A DNA stretch of 64,000 nt from Silurus meridionalis (GCF_014805685.1 NC_060892.1:15258990-15322989), one strand, 5' to 3'. Positions 24,299 through 37,283 are shown, counted from the stretch's first letter. The notes: generated by a model from the letters alone, not told the origin. Numbers and translations are program-made.

Positions 24299-24420
24299 TC
24301 TGCACCTGACGCACAATGCGAGGACTCGACTTCTTTGATGAAACCCTGCGAGGCCTATTTAAAGTAGAACCCCCTGAAAAAACCTCTGTACTGTAACTCA
24401 GTTTCAGGGTGTTACCGAAT
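24299..24420. repeat. Right arm of inverted duplication
   Basis: Inverted partner of 23877-23996, separated by a roughly 300-bp loop that carries the catalytic-domain piece. It lies in the natural position for the N-terminal transposase region, so it is probably the original. Confidence 0.88.
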
Positions 24421-24555
24421 CTTCTTACAGCCTCTGCAACTTTGTGGAGAGCAACAATTCTAATTCTCAAATCCTCAGAGTTTTCTTTGTCATGAGGTTC
24501 CATGTGAAACATCCAATAGTCAGTATGAGAGAATTGTACTCGAAACACCAAATGT

Positions 24556-26599
24556 TATCTTCTCTAATAGGTATACTACATCAAAATAGTTTTATTATGT
24601 GTTCTAGAAATATTACCTCTAACAGCTATGAAGGTGTGAGCATCTGTGTCTGGCTTTTGGTTGTTTAGGAATGGCCTACTAATATCCGATGTACATGCAG
24701 TTCCTCCTGCTAGACAAAGACAAACAGTATGGCAAAGATTACTATTACCCTAATAATAAGAATCAAATAAAATATTGATTGTTTATTCACCAGTGATTAC
24801 TTTTTTTTCTACTGAAATCTGGTATGCAAATGCATGCTGAAATAATATCAAATATGTTTATTGTTATATGTTTTATTTGGGGCTTCCAAAGCTTAAAGGT
24901 TAACATTTGACTTAAAACATTTGACTGTGAACTTTGTTTTAAATGGACTCCTATTAAATGGCGCCGATCAAAAACAAAGCTGAAAAGTGCGCGTTAAATG
25001 TGCTTTTTATCTGCGCATGTGCAGATAATACTCCGCCTGCTGAACAAAGCGCGGTACTGCAGAAGCAACACAACTTAAATTAGTTGTGTAAAACTGAAAT
25101 ATTACTATTTTTTAATTTTGTCAACACGACTCTTTTAATTTTAATACACAAACTTAAGTGCATTGTTTAATTTAAACATAGTTACATTCTTTGGACCAAC
25201 AGCAGCCACATTTCATTTTTTTGAGTGTACATTTGTTAAACAGTCCCAGGTTTGGAGCTTGTTAGAAGAATTTCAGGCTGACCCACATGTATGAATTAAT
25301 AATCATTGTGCTTAGCACAAATCCACATGACTGAGACAAGATCGGAAATTAAATAATAAAAAAAAAAGCATTTTTATTTGTGTATATGCAATCACTTTAA
25401 GAAATTCATATATATTGCCATATTAGAAAACTTACAGCTTTACCTCTACCTAGTCAAAACAATAACACTAAAGACTCCTTCCAAAAAGCTAAATACACAA
25501 ATATCCTTACTGAAAACATACACATGATCTGTATATATATACTTTATTTCCTTTGTTGAATCCTTGTGTAATTTGCTACACATTGTTGCAAAAGCATTAC
25601 GATTATAACACTCACCATTGTCACAGCTGTTGTTTTAGAAAATTAATAGGAATTAATAGGAATCAGAAGTCCTTAAACATTAAAAGCTAGTTTGAATGTC
25701 ATTCATGTAGAGTCTATTGAATATTTTATTAAATTCAGTCAAACTGCTTAAATTAAAGCTCACAATAGGCATGTTGACAGGTATACAAGTGCATCTGTGT
25801 GTCCATGGACTGGTGGGTGAATAGAGCCTCAGGCATGTTGTTCCATAAACCAGCAGGTACAAGAATTATTAACTCTGTCTTGTTCTCTAACTAGGAGATC
25901 TTATTCTTTCTGAATACTGCTTTCATAATGCAGAAGCACCAAACTTGCTGCAGTAGAATAGAAGAAAAAAAGGTTTATGCACTATTAGCATTGTATTTGA
26001 TGTTATTTGTCAGATAAAGCTGTTGATACATTTTCTATAACAGCAGCACTGACAAAGGTTTATAGTATTGCAATCATCCTAATGCATAATCTGCTTTATT
26101 TCTTTAATTTTTTTTTAAATAATAACAGCTTATTCACAGGGACGTGCTTAATGGACAATTTCACCATTTAGTTTTCAGTCATAGGAAACTCCTTAGAAGA
26201 GAAGAGTTTTTTACTTCAAGAGAAAAAAGGCAGGTCATGTAACTGTTTATAGCTGCTATAACATAACATGTTTTGGTCTTAAACATTAAATGTCATTTAT
26301 CATTTGTTAATTATCATTCAATAAAGTGGATGATGTGTTTTATTAAATAATTTAGAAATCAACAATTTGGGGGAATTTGCTTTGGTGTAAGATAAATGAA
26401 AAAAAAAAACACTTCAAGCTTGTAACAGTAACTTTCTGTAACTGTTGTTCATTATGTTACAACAGCCCGATTCAATCGTGTTTTATTCCTTATTTTTAAC
26501 AGAAATACATTTTGTATTTCGGAAACAAACAGTCATTCATCAGCAATATTTCATTCTGGTGTGTGTTTACTTTTAATTGTTCAATGAATTACTTTCTAA
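24556..26599. other. Intergenic, no gene seen
   Basis: AT-rich DNA. Around 24960-25230 there is a GC-richer stretch and a TTTTTTGAGTGTAC end like those of fish non-autonomous DNA repeats, but I could not define an element. Confidence 0.4.
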
Positions 26600-26940
26600 T
26601 TAGTCTGCAGGATGAAATTGAGAAATCGCAGTCAGTCCTGGATGGCAAGTTTGTCTCATGGATTTGGCTCTTTATTAAAAACACATTTGGAATCAGCTGG
26701 CTTGCTTTGGGCCAGGTGTTTTCTCTCAGATTTGACAAGTCATAGAAAGACACATTCACAAACACGTAATCCATGCCAAACCCACCCGCGTGGTCAATTT
26801 AATCTTCCTGCCAATAGCTGAAAGCCCGTCAGCATGGCATCTCCATGGAAAGCAAACACAAAGCCACGGTGGGAAGGAACTGCTCAGGAGTTCTTGCTGC
26901 TGAATGTCACCAGTTTTTAGCTTTATCAACTATAAGTGGG
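26600..26940. other. Unique complex block, possible conserved non-coding DNA
   Basis: Balanced base composition, no repeats and no supported ORF in a very AT-rich neighbourhood. Regulatory function is only a guess. Confidence 0.2.
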
Positions 26941-27299
26941 ATGTTCATGTTTCTGTGAGTGAGAAAATCAATACTGGCTCTCTGCCCATCATTTTCAGCT
27001 GTATCGCTCTCTATTATTCTCTAGAGAGCTCCATCATTCACCTTTTTAGGTCTGTCTAATAGCCTCCACTGGAATTCAGATGACCTAGAGGTACATATAA
27101 TTTCTAATAATTAAATTTGAAGCATCACTGAACCAAGCTGCATATAATCATGATTTAGACACTGTCACTTTTTAAAAATGCACTTCATAAAAGGTGTCAC
27201 TACATATTTGTTGTTCAATTTCCCATTCAAAATCCTGGAGAAGCATTTGAAGAGTCATCAAACACAAATTCAACCTTGGAAAGTGTCAGAATGACAAAA

Positions 27300-27640
27300 G
27301 AGAAGCTGCTCAGCCTTTGAATCATTTACAACCAAGCGATGGTGATGGAATACACTGCAGATTAGCATTCAAAGGAAATCAATTCTGCTCATGTTGACAA
27401 AGTGATTGAGCATATTCCTTACCCCAGAGTGCTCAAATCTGCTACAACATCATACTTAATTTATCTATTAATGGGCTTGTGGATGGATTTACTCTGTAAA
27501 AGGATTGATTAGCCATTGATTTTTTTTGCTGATCATCGCCAATTGTGGTCCGTAAAGAGATCACCTCTGTGGATCAAGGCTCAAAAAAGAAATGCCTTGA
27601 GGTTCAGCTTTCTCAGATTTCAGCATTTAACTTTTTTGTG
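27300..27640. other. Unique block with homeodomain-like AT cores, possible regulatory DNA
   Basis: The segment has several TAAT/ATTA cores and TGATTAGCCATTGATT-type sequence without repeat character. It is listed as a candidate only. Confidence 0.2.
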
Positions 27641-27716
27641 TCCACAGAGGTCACTTATGTATTTGTTCTGTCTTTTGCTATCCTAAAATAACACTACTGC
27701 AATTCCTTCTTTTTTT

Positions 27717-27780
<64 letters not shown>
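27717..27780. repeat. (TTTC)n microsatellite
   Basis: About 16 near-perfect TTTC units. Confidence 0.95.
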
Positions 27781-29344
27781 TTTTCAATGGAACCACCAGG
27801 TTAAGATGGTCAAAAAGATCAGTCTTGTTTACACCCAGACACATTCTGGCACCAGGGCTCTCTAGATGTTACATCTAGCAAAGGCCTGATGCCCAGCTCT
27901 CCAGTAGATGCCTAAGAATCCCAGAAACTCTGAGGAAGAACCTCATTGTTCTTTCTGTCACTACATGTACACTTTTTTGTTTTTTCTGGCTGGTCTTATT
28001 GTTTCAGTCTGCCCAAATACTCCCCCTCATCAATCCACACTGCATTCCATGCAGGGTTTCCAAATTTAAACCATGGATACTTGCCTACAAAGAGGCAGAA
28101 AAGGAACTCTTTCTACCTGAACACACCTATAAAATTCTAAAGAACATTGTCTTCAACTTGCGCATGCATGACTCAACTTGACCTTCAAATTCTGAAGATA
28201 CAATGAAGACAGGCATAAAAAATTCTCTGTCCTGACACCTGGGAAGCGGATTGAACTTCCCCAGCTGCTTTTTTTTTCTTTGATGCTGTAACTTTTTAAT
28301 CTTTTAGCTTCGTAGTATTCTTAGAGCATTGCCTATGTGGGCTTTTAAAAAAAATATACAGCAAGATGCTTAAGATATAAATAAAAATATAAATGTTTTC
28401 CATCTCAGCACTTTGTCAGAAAGCGATTGGAAGTGTTGGTCTCTGCTTTTCTTACACTTAGTGTGCACTCCAGACTGCACACAGAGATAAAGCTTCATGG
28501 GAAGGTTTTATTTTTCAATGAGCTATCGGCTCTAGACTAACACGGAGTTATTGTGTACAAATTTCTATTAATTCTATTAATTCTATTAAAATTAATTTGG
28601 TAAACATGAACATGGTGCAGTTAAGAAGTAAAAAAAAGAAAAGAAGAAAGAACACACGGTTAATATGCAGTTTGTATAAAATTACAGGTAATTGTGTATC
28701 AAATTATTTAAATGTTAACATTTAGTTTAACAGAGCGTACTTCACAAATTTCTGTCTCACAAAAAGGGCTAATCCCTAATGATTTAGCCTGAAATAAAAA
28801 TCTTTTTGATTTTTAATGATGGACGAAGCAGCTTTACAAAAAACCTTGTCTATGTTGAGATCACTAATGAGCACACCATGAACAGGCTAATGAGCAAGAA
28901 TAAAACATTCTGAGGCAGAGTAATGAGGAAACCTTGGGCTGTATTCAGAGTTGAGTTATGCATATGATTTAATACTGAAATTGCACAAGTGGGTATTCTG
29001 ACTCACAGACCTGTAAAACAATAATTAGACGTTAGAGTTACGCACATGGGGCGGAGTTAAAGTAAAGCAGAGGCATATGTCAGTTAAAAATGATTCTGAC
29101 TTTTTTTTGTGCAATTTCACCTCAAGTTAGAAACAGCATTAGGTCTAGTGCACATGTCTGATGGTTTGATTGAATACAGTATGCCATGATGCAATTATGT
29201 TTTGTCTGTAATACATTTAACAAAAATTTGCCATTTAAAACTGATTATTAATACTTAAATATGGTAAACATAACTATATTAAATGTATTTAATAAGAACA
29301 TTATACATTTCTATTAAAATTAATAAAATAGTCTATAGAAGAAA
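27781..29344. other. Intergenic, no gene seen
   Basis: No supported coding region or recognisable element. Confidence 0.5.
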
Positions 29345-29490
29345 TCAGAGGAGACACATCTTATTCTAAATTGTTGACATCTTAATCTGAGACACATCTA
29401 TATTGAAGACAGAATTATTCTGAGAAACATCTTAATCTGAGATATATCTTAAATGGAAACATGCCTTAATCTGAGACATTTTCTTATTTA
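29345..29490. repeat. Degenerate tandem repeat, ATCTTAATCTGAGA unit
   Basis: The motif CATCTTAATCTGAGACA and variants occur about five times with irregular spacing (near 29355, 29385, 29430, 29470). It looks like an old, decayed minisatellite. Confidence 0.6.
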
Positions 29491-31229
29491 GAAGAAAATA
29501 ATTGTATGAATACATTTATGAATGACGCATAGTATGAATAAGCATAGCAGATGAGTGCTGTCCATTTATCTTTCAACCTATGAGCATATTTATAGAATTT
29601 TGAAATTAGACTATTTATGCAGCAGTATGCCAGCATTTTTTAGACTCCTATTAGATTTATTTCAACATTCATCTTCTTATTTGTATATTATCAGTTTAGT
29701 TATTTATATTTTTTAGTTTTTCAAATTGATCTTTTGAGTTTGTTATACTATTTTTGACCGCATGTCATGAATTCCCCCACTCTACACCTGCTATGACTCG
29801 ATATTGTGCATCATGGTGTTCAGTGCAAATAGCACTACTTCCATGAATTTTAATGTGTGCTTTGTTTTGTTTTCTTGTCTCTGCACCTGTGTTATCTTAA
29901 ATCCAGTTGTATTTACTTGTTACCTATTTATGTCCTAATATATTTGTGTATTTACACCCTGATGTTTCATTGTTTCAGTGCAGTGCACATTTCTAGGCAG
30001 TTTTCCTGTGACGTACAGTACCTTAGCTCCTTATGCCATGTTTTCTAGACTAATGTCCTGTTTAACTAGTGATATATTGTCTGCCTGTACTCTATTTACT
30101 GGCTAGCAGATGCTTAATGATTACTGGATACAACTTAATAACCACACTTCTTGCCTCTTTCCTTAACACACATTACATTAGCCAAGATTTGTAATAGCTT
30201 TTCAGCAAGAACTTGTGTTTAGCATTGTGTTCTAGACATTATTAAAAAGAAAAGTCTCAGATGTTTCTACTTGAACAAATCTGAATGTAGGGCCCAGAAA
30301 ACTGACTAGCATAATCAAATCCTTAATTCATGAACCTCCCCCTTTGATTCTCATCTAAAGGGATCATTTGGATAACATGAAATAGTGAGATTTTAATTAT
30401 TACACTGTACATACATGCAGCAAAAAGGGAATCAAATAGAAATGTGTTAAAAATATACAGATTCATTTAGATGATCATCTTGTAATGTATTAAAAAGATT
30501 TGATCTGCACACATGCCTTAAATCAGCTCTGAGAAAGTGGAGACATGTTCTCAGTGCTTTATTCCTTGTAGATCATAAAGTTGATAAAACAGCAGAGGTT
30601 TAATGGTTTTCTGAGCTCGACTAGATGTTGGGGAAGTGTTGAAACCATACCACTGTTTATACAAGCACTCAGCTCAAAACTATGATACGGTCTGGCGAGT
30701 AGCTTTTCTTTTGTCTCCTTTCTATCTGTTCCTGTTCCTGACTTTTGTCTGTTTCATTCTCCATTTTTGGAGACCCTGAAATATATTTTCTCATTCAGTG
30801 TTATGAAAAATGGGATAATAATCGCAGAAGCCAATATCTTTGTCCAAGTATATAATTGAATGAAATGAATTGCCCAAGGAAAAAATTAAAGTAAAGAATT
30901 ATTCTTGGCCCATAGGGAATATAAGAATGATATGGTGGTGGACTGTTTCATATGAACAGAGAGGGAGCATATTATTGAGAACAATGATGTAGGTCCAGTA
31001 GATTATTGATTAATGTTCATAAAAGCAATGAGCTTGTCTTTAACAGTCATGAATCATATTTAATTAACCAGTATGCCTGAGAAAAAAAAATCAAACAAAA
31101 GCTGTAATTTGATTTTTCTGTATTTAGAAATGACTTGGTTATACAAGTAAAACTGAGTTTATTTAAACAAACCATTATTCTGAACCTTATTTTCAATAAT
31201 TAATAAATAAAAATTAACAATTTATTTTC
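29491..31229. other. Intergenic, no gene seen
   Basis: AT-rich DNA without supported genes or repeats. Confidence 0.5.
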
Positions 31230-31390
31230 ATGGGGTATTTCGGTAGGAGAATGTTGGGGATGGAGCCACCAGGAAGGGGGAAAAGAGGAAGGCCAAGGAG
31301 TAGGTTTATGGATGTACTGACATGCAGGTAGTTGGTTTGAAAGAGACTGATACAGAGGACAGCGTAGTATTGAGTCCCTCCCCATAGGAC
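31230..31390 (+). mobile_element. Non-LTR retrotransposon scrap (RT C-terminus)
   Basis: Reading +, the frame gives RRMLGMEPPGRGKRGRPRSR and FMDVL. After a frameshift it gives DMQVVGLKETDTED, the conserved GRRKRGRPxxRW...DM..VGL...DAEDR tail of fish non-LTR reverse transcriptases. Only this short tail remains. Confidence 0.7.
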
Positions 31391-32234
31391 GGGTTTGTGA
31401 AGAAATACTGAATGCAAACTTGTGGAATAAAAACCAAAAACATTTATTAAACATGATTAGTGGAAATGAAAACTCAAAAAAAAAAAAAAAAAAAAAGCTT
31501 CTTTATTACAAACTGCATTTTTGTTTGATTGTGTCTGTCCTGGCATTACATGTAAAAAATAAATAGATATAAAAACAGATTTTTTTTGTTTGAAAAAATA
31601 TAATAGACATTTTCTTTCATTACTATATTCTTTACTACTAGATCAAAGTGTAATTGAAATGTCTGTGGTATGAATTAAAGGGATAAAGCTATTATTGTCC
31701 TTGGGATTTTAATAGTATCTGATTATTTTCCAAGTTTAGACTGTTATGATTAAAATTTTTATTTTAAAACCCTTCATAAAAATGTATTTTATACTTATGT
31801 TTCTACTAGTGAAACATTATGTTTACAAAGTAACTATTTATAATTTCCTGATCTTACCAATGTGGATACAAGCATATTGTTATAAAACACTGTAAATAGC
31901 ACATGCTCATCGAGACTCTAGAGTTTTGATTCTGAACACTGTGCATGACCTTTAAAAGCATCAGAGCATGTCTTCGATCCAAGCAGGACATTCAGCTCTG
32001 CTTGGGAGAACTCCATATTAGCCTTTGCCTAATCTGCCATCTGCGTTCATGCTCATTTAGAGAGAATGTAGAGCACCAATAAAACCCAGTGGGCACTGAA
32101 CTGATAATCATAGACCCTCAATGTTCCACTCTGTTTTCTATGTGCTTTAACAAGACAGAAATTCACCATAAACCAGAACAACCTTACCTAGCATTTAAGA
32201 GTACACACAGAACAATGGGTCAGCCAAGGACTCA

Positions 32235-32237
<3 letters not shown>
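31391..32237. other. Intergenic, no gene seen
   Basis: It contains a poly-A run near 31476-31496. No gene is supported. Confidence 0.5.

Positions 32238-32294
<57 letters not shown>
32238..32294. repeat. (GA)n microsatellite
   Basis: A near-perfect GA run of about 57 bp. Confidence 0.95.
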
Positions 32295-32298
<4 letters not shown>

Positions 32299-32475
32299 TG
32301 AACAACATACAAAGGTCATCCAGGCAGAATGATTTCAATGTCCCTTATTACGAACTCCCTACAGAAATTAGCTCTTTCATAACAAAGCAGGAGCCAAAGT
32401 AGGAACAATTATTGGTATGATATTATGTTTTTAGGTTTTTTTCTTAATAGCAAAAGCAAATTCATAAAAATCTTT

Positions 32476-32500
32476 ACTTTACTTTACTTTACTTTACTAA
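32476..32500. repeat. (CTTTA)n short array
   Basis: About five units of the pentanucleotide CTTTA. Confidence 0.85.
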
Positions 32501-32550
32501 ATATTAATTTGTTCTAATCATGAGAAACTTGTAACATATATATAACTTGT

Positions 32551-32553
<3 letters not shown>

Positions 32554-32642
<89 letters not shown>
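32554..32642. repeat. (AT)n microsatellite
   Basis: An AT run of about 89 bp, preceded by two diverged copies of a TAACTTGTAACATATATA motif. Confidence 0.95.
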
Positions 32643-32646
<4 letters not shown>

Positions 32647-33024
32647 CACACAATTAAATAAATATGTTGTAGCAGAAAGGGGAAGTGAAGCTGTTGTAAA
32701 AATTTGTTGGAGTAAAATATTAATTTAATGTTTTGACAAAGTAAAATTATGCAGTGACCATGTTTTAACCCAAACAGGGACACTTTAACATAAAACGTAA
32801 TGTTTTATTTATTTTACTGTATTTTACAGTGTTGAATGATATATTACAATTATTTAAATATCACAAGGGCTTAAAATAAATTAGCGCTTTCAATACTTCA
32901 AATTGTGGAGTCAAAAAAAGGAGAACTATTATTCGGGCAAATTTATGGCAAATAGTTTAACTGTGTTTAACATGTTCTGACTGTGTTGGTGTGAGTTTTC
33001 TGTGTTCCTTTGTTACCCTCCAAC

Positions 33025-34697
33025 CAGAGTTGGGAAGTAACGAAGTACAAATACTTTGTTACTCTACTGTACTGTATTTTACGGGTATCAGTACTTTACA
33101 TCACTTTTTACTTTTAATAATAAAATTTCTACACAAATATATGTACTTTCTCATTCTTACATTTTTAAAGCATACTCGTTACTTTAGATTTAATCAATTT
33201 ATTTGGTGAAATGTCAATATTTTTTCTTCTCACTGAGCACTGATTTTAGCCCATCAACCCATTTCCTGTCATTGCACGGCTTTTTCAATTCACTGGTTTA
33301 TCATTTCCTGGCTCTCACACACCGCAGACGTAGGCTAGTTTACAAAGCCCACAATGAGCAGGTGGGCAAGAAGTCTGGGGTTAATGTGGATGAGACAGAG
33401 GAAGTCAGTGATGTAAACAGACATTTCTGATCACCATCGTCTTTTTTCTGCTTGTGTTCTATATGGTGGATTTTCAGCCAGGACACATTCATTAGATAAC
33501 AAAATTTGTAATTAGTTTTGTATTAAAATATATTTAAGGGCTGTTAAAATTCAAACGCAAATTCCTTTTTAATGGCACTACATTTTATTTATGTAGTGCA
33601 TTTCTGTTTGACCATTTTTATTTAAAATATAAATACATAAATAAATAACTAAATATAAAAGAGGCAAAATTAAAACCTTTGGCGCAACATACATTTATTT
33701 ACGACGTCCTTTTAGAATCAGGTTTATTGGCCAAGTGTGTTGATGCACACAAGGAATTTGGTTCCAGCTGTTAGTGACCCTCAAAGTACATACATAAATA
33801 AATCTATACATTCAGCTTGGACTATACAAGACAAAACAGACAAAACAAGACAAAAACAGACTATACAAGACAAAACAAACAATGTGAGACAATATAGTCA
33901 GTATGCGTATTAAATAGAAACGAACTTAAATACAGATAAGAGCAATACATCATTCTAATCTGTAAGTAATCTACTTTTATTCATAATAACAACAAAATGC
34001 TGTGCTTTTGTAAAATAAAGTAAACAGACAGGGGCGCTTTCTGTCGTCTCTTGTCATCTCCCTTCACAAACAAATAAAACAACCTGAAACTCAGTAAATA
34101 CTTGCCTCACATGTGTATTTATGTCTTTTACATAAACCAGTTTACAAAAACAAATATTCTCTGATTATGTAATCGGTATGAAATTTTGAAGAGGTGCAGT
34201 TGATCCGGTATCACCTCATTAACTGCCTGTGTGGAAACACTGCAAAGGTTCCGTTTGGGGTCCTGATGATTTCTGTAATTTAAACCAACATAATTATTAA
34301 AAAACAATTACAAGAATATTTTGTCTTCATGCTCTATGTTGAGTTTGGTTCTACTAATAATAAACATACATTTGCATTAAGCATCCATATTTCTCCATGT
34401 CCATGTTGCTTAGGGTATTAAAAACATGAAGTATTAATATGGTAAAATGGTACATTTAGAACAGATAGAAATGTGCGAATAAGTTGTGATTAAATATTTG
34501 AATCGATTGACATTCCTAATATTAGGTAGTAGTAATTACTAAACTATTACTTAACTACATGTCAGAGTCCAAACTTCTTTACTTTAACTTGAGTGAAAAA
34601 GTATAGTCAGTACATCAACTTTTACCCAAATGTTTTATTAACATGAGTATCTCTACTTCTACGTAATTGAAGGATGTGTGTACTTTTGCCACCCCTG
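33025..34697. mobile_element. hAT-like non-autonomous DNA element
   Basis: The 1673-bp unit starts CAGAGTTGGGAAGTAACGAA and ends (inverted) CAGGGGTGGCAAAAGTACAC, matching the CAGRG-type ends of hAT elements. It is flanked by 8-bp sequences CCTCCAAC (33017-33024) and TCCCCAAC (34698-34705), six of eight identical, as expected for an aged hAT target duplication. Both ends are rich in AAGTA/TACTT subterminal motifs. No transposase domain is recognisable inside. Confidence 0.65.
33715..33960. repeat. Interspersed repeat nested in the hAT-like element
   Basis: A TTGGCCAAGTGTGTTGATGC block followed by ACTATACAAGACAAAAC units recalls a common fish interspersed repeat. The ACAAGACAAAACAGAC motif is reiterated three to four times at about 33826-33880. 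Family not identified. Confidence 0.45.
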
Positions 34698-35244
34698 TCC
34701 CCAACCCAAAAACCCTCTTAAAGGTGGACAGGTGATTCTATATGGCTTGGCTGATTATCTGGTAATCAATACCAATAACATGTTTCTGAAAAACATGTTG
34801 CTCATACTTGAAAGTGAATACATAAATTGTGTTAAATAAAAAAAGTCACACGACAGCAAACATAACCCCATGGGTCTGGTGAGATTGTGTAGTAAGGTAC
34901 TCTCACTGTAACACTGAGTCTGTAACAATATAGAGCTCTTCTTAAAGCGGTATGATGCTTAAAAAAATTAATTGCTCTATTGAATTTTATCAATTGCCAA
35001 ACTATAGTTCCTTTTCAGGAACTCAAGCTTCGTCGAAACACTTTGGGAACATGGCTGAGTGTTCACGCTCTAAAATAATGTGTGTAATCAGTCAAAAATT
35101 GGATGCTGGCCGTCACCCGCGGGGTGATGTCACGACCAGGAAGTATAAAACGCATATGGAGTGAAGCAGCGCCAGCTTCTGTTTGTTCACAGAGCTTTCT
35201 GTGTGTTGAATTGTCTGTCAATTGTTCGTCGAAAAAATAAATAA

Positions 35245-35248
<4 letters not shown>

Positions 35249-35305
<57 letters not shown>
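35249..35305. repeat. (AT)n microsatellite inside the DIRS leader
   Basis: An AT run grown from an AAATAAATAAAT tract, inside the 5' part of the DIRS remnant. It produces an artificial Ile-Tyr run in the overlapping minus-strand ORF. Confidence 0.92.
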
Positions 35306-35308
<3 letters not shown>

Positions 35309-36009
35309 GGGAGCGGAGCACGGTAAGTTGGTTCTCGAGAGAGTTTGCTGCATGTTAATGCCATCGCTCCGCTCCTGAGCGGCACTTTCCGAGAACAGAG
35401 ATCGCGCTCCTCTTAGTTCTGGATTTCGAAGAGCTATGGAGTTGGGGGCGGAGCTAGGTTGGTTCCTGCGAGATCTGACTGCGTGCATTCTGTGCACTTT
35501 CAGCGCAGATTCTCTACACATTCTGTGCATGATCTGTGCATATTGCGCCGCGCTTATTGTGCCACACACATTCTGCTCGCATTCCTATGCGATTGCTCCA
35601 CTCCCGGAGAGCACTCATAATGTTAAATAAGCCAGTAAGCATTTTTTGGGGTTGTGACTTGCGCCTTAGCCAAGCTACATAATTTGGCCAGATCATGAGC
35701 AGAAAGTCCCTCCGGCAAGTCAGCTGGACGAGTGCTCTCTGACACCGTGTTGCAACCTACATGTCGGGATCTCCCGTTCTTTCCAGACCTGCACATTGAG
35801 GTGTCATGGGCGAAACCACTTCAGCCCCTTCGACGTTGTATTCACATGTCATGACGTGGAAAATACACGGGTATGGAGTGATGCTGCGGGTTGAAGAGAC
35901 GCTTGCGAGCTATCTCTCTCCCAGGATCGCCTCCTCTCTCAAGACCCCGACATTATCCACGTAACCCTTACAGAGAACCACCTATCCCAGTGTCATATGG
36001 GATTCGACT

Positions 36010-36400
36010 ACTTTGCACACGCAGCTTTCCCCTGTCCGCATTGTGGCCATCCTTACAGCCGTCAGAAAGGTCAGAGAAGGGCAGCCTCACACTGTCAAGC
36101 AGTTTCAGAAACTGCTAGTGCTTATGGCAGCTGCGTCCAGTGTGATTCCACTTGGCCTGCTGTACATGAGACCCCTTCAGTGGTGGCTCAGGACCCGTGG
36201 GTTCTCACGGAGGGGCAACCCCTTCCACACCATCAAGGTCACCTGCGATGCCTATGTGCCTTAGATGTTTGGAGAGATCCCCGGTTTCTATCTCTAGGCC
36301 CCGTGCTGGCAGTCCCTAGTCGTTGCTTAATGCTATGACGGACGCTTCCCTCACGGGGTGGGGCACGATCATGAGTGGGCACAGCTCCGAGGTTCTGGTC
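36010..36400 (+). pseudogene. DIRS RT/RNase H junction fragment
   Basis: The frame at 36013-36264 contains QFQKLLVLMAAASSVIPLGL and PLQWWLRTRGF, the connection region between reverse transcriptase and RNase H. A frameshifted LMLxTDASLTGWG-like RNase H start follows near 36330. The YxDD-bearing core is not seen upstream. Confidence 0.75.
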
Positions 36401-36559
36401 TCTCCACCGAGGTTGTAAAGACCATTCTCCACTCTAGAGCTTTCTCCACGAGGAGGTTGTATGCTGCTCATGGTGTGAGCACCACCAGCTGGATTCTACC
36501 ATTTCAGCTTATCACACCCCTTTGGCCCAATCTCTGGACAGAGACACTATGGTAACGTG

Positions 36560-37235
36560 GCTGAGGCACCCAATATGACCTAGAGTGCCTGGGTGGGACC
36601 TGGCCGTCATTTTAGGGGCTCTGCCTGAGCCCCCCTTCGAGCCTCTAGCCGAGGCATCTTATAGGCACTTTTCCATCAAGACTGTGTTCTTGTTGGCTAT
36701 CTGCTCTATCAAGAAAGAAGGGGACTTGCAGGCACTTTCTGTGTCCCCCTCCTTCCTGGAGTTTACCCCAGGTATGGCGAGTGCCTTCCTGTACCCCTGT
36801 ACGGGTTACATCCCCAAGGTGCCCTCGGTCGTCCCTCGACCTGTAAGATTACAGCCATTCTATCCTGCTTCGTTCCAGGCTCCAGACCAGGAAAAAATTA
36901 ACCGGCTCTGTTCGGTGCCCGCACTGGACACCTATGTCCACAGGACGAGTCCTTGGAGAAAGACCGATCAGCTGCTCCACTGCTACGGCCCTCTTAGGAG
37001 AGGCCTCCCTGCTAATAAGCAGACTCTGAGCAGGTGGATTGGTGATGCCTTCACATCATCTCATGAGCCCTCTGGTCTCCCTGCTCTCTTTGGGGTCAGA
37101 GCTCACTCCACCTGGAGTGTGGCTGCATCAAAATCTTGGTTCCCCTCCAAGACATATGTAACGCTGCAGGTTGGTCAACCCCGCTGACCTTTGTGGGGTT
37201 CTATAACCTAGACAGCAGTACCACCCCTGGCCCCT
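36560..37235 (+). pseudogene. DIRS tyrosine recombinase, catalytic residues altered
   Basis: The 36585-37187 frame is open for 200 residues and matches the DIRS recombinase through WDLAVILGAL, KKEGDLQALSVSPSFLEF, GYIPKVPSV, LLHCYGPLRRGLPANKQTLS and GVRAHSTWSVAAS. The usual catalytic Arg before GDLQAL reads KKE here. In the HxxR motif HSTR reads HSTW, so two key residues are lost. After a frameshift the WSTPLTFVGFYNLDSSTTPG-like tail follows. An intact enzyme would integrate circular element DNA; this one should be inactive. Confidence 0.8.
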
Positions 37236-37283
37236 CAGGCCTCCTCTAGCTGTGTTTGACAGACACACACTAGGCAGGAACTG

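Larger units (their letters stand above)
23870..24555 (-). mobile_element. Tc1-like transposon fossil with inverted self-duplication
   Basis: The minus strand shows pieces of a Tc1 transposase: LNRPRRVSSKKSSPRIVRQ (N-terminal DNA-binding part, about 24300-24400), then NYWNRVLWSDETKINLFGSD (first catalytic Asp, about 24130-24190), then a PQSSMVMVALWALRE-like broken GGGSVMVWG block. An approximately 118-bp segment at 24299-24420 is repeated inverted at 23877-23996. The rest of the catalytic domain is missing. Confidence 0.8.

Noticed and set aside
20050..25230. One large composite transposon carrying the piggyBac relic and the orphan exon
   Set aside because: AACTTAA-type sequence on the left and a TTTTTTGAGTGTAC end on the right suggested shared borders, but I could not find matching terminal repeats or target duplicates.
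35063..35569. 168-residue minus-strand ORF
   Set aside because: It crosses an AT microsatellite inside a DIRS leader and runs antisense to the element's genes.
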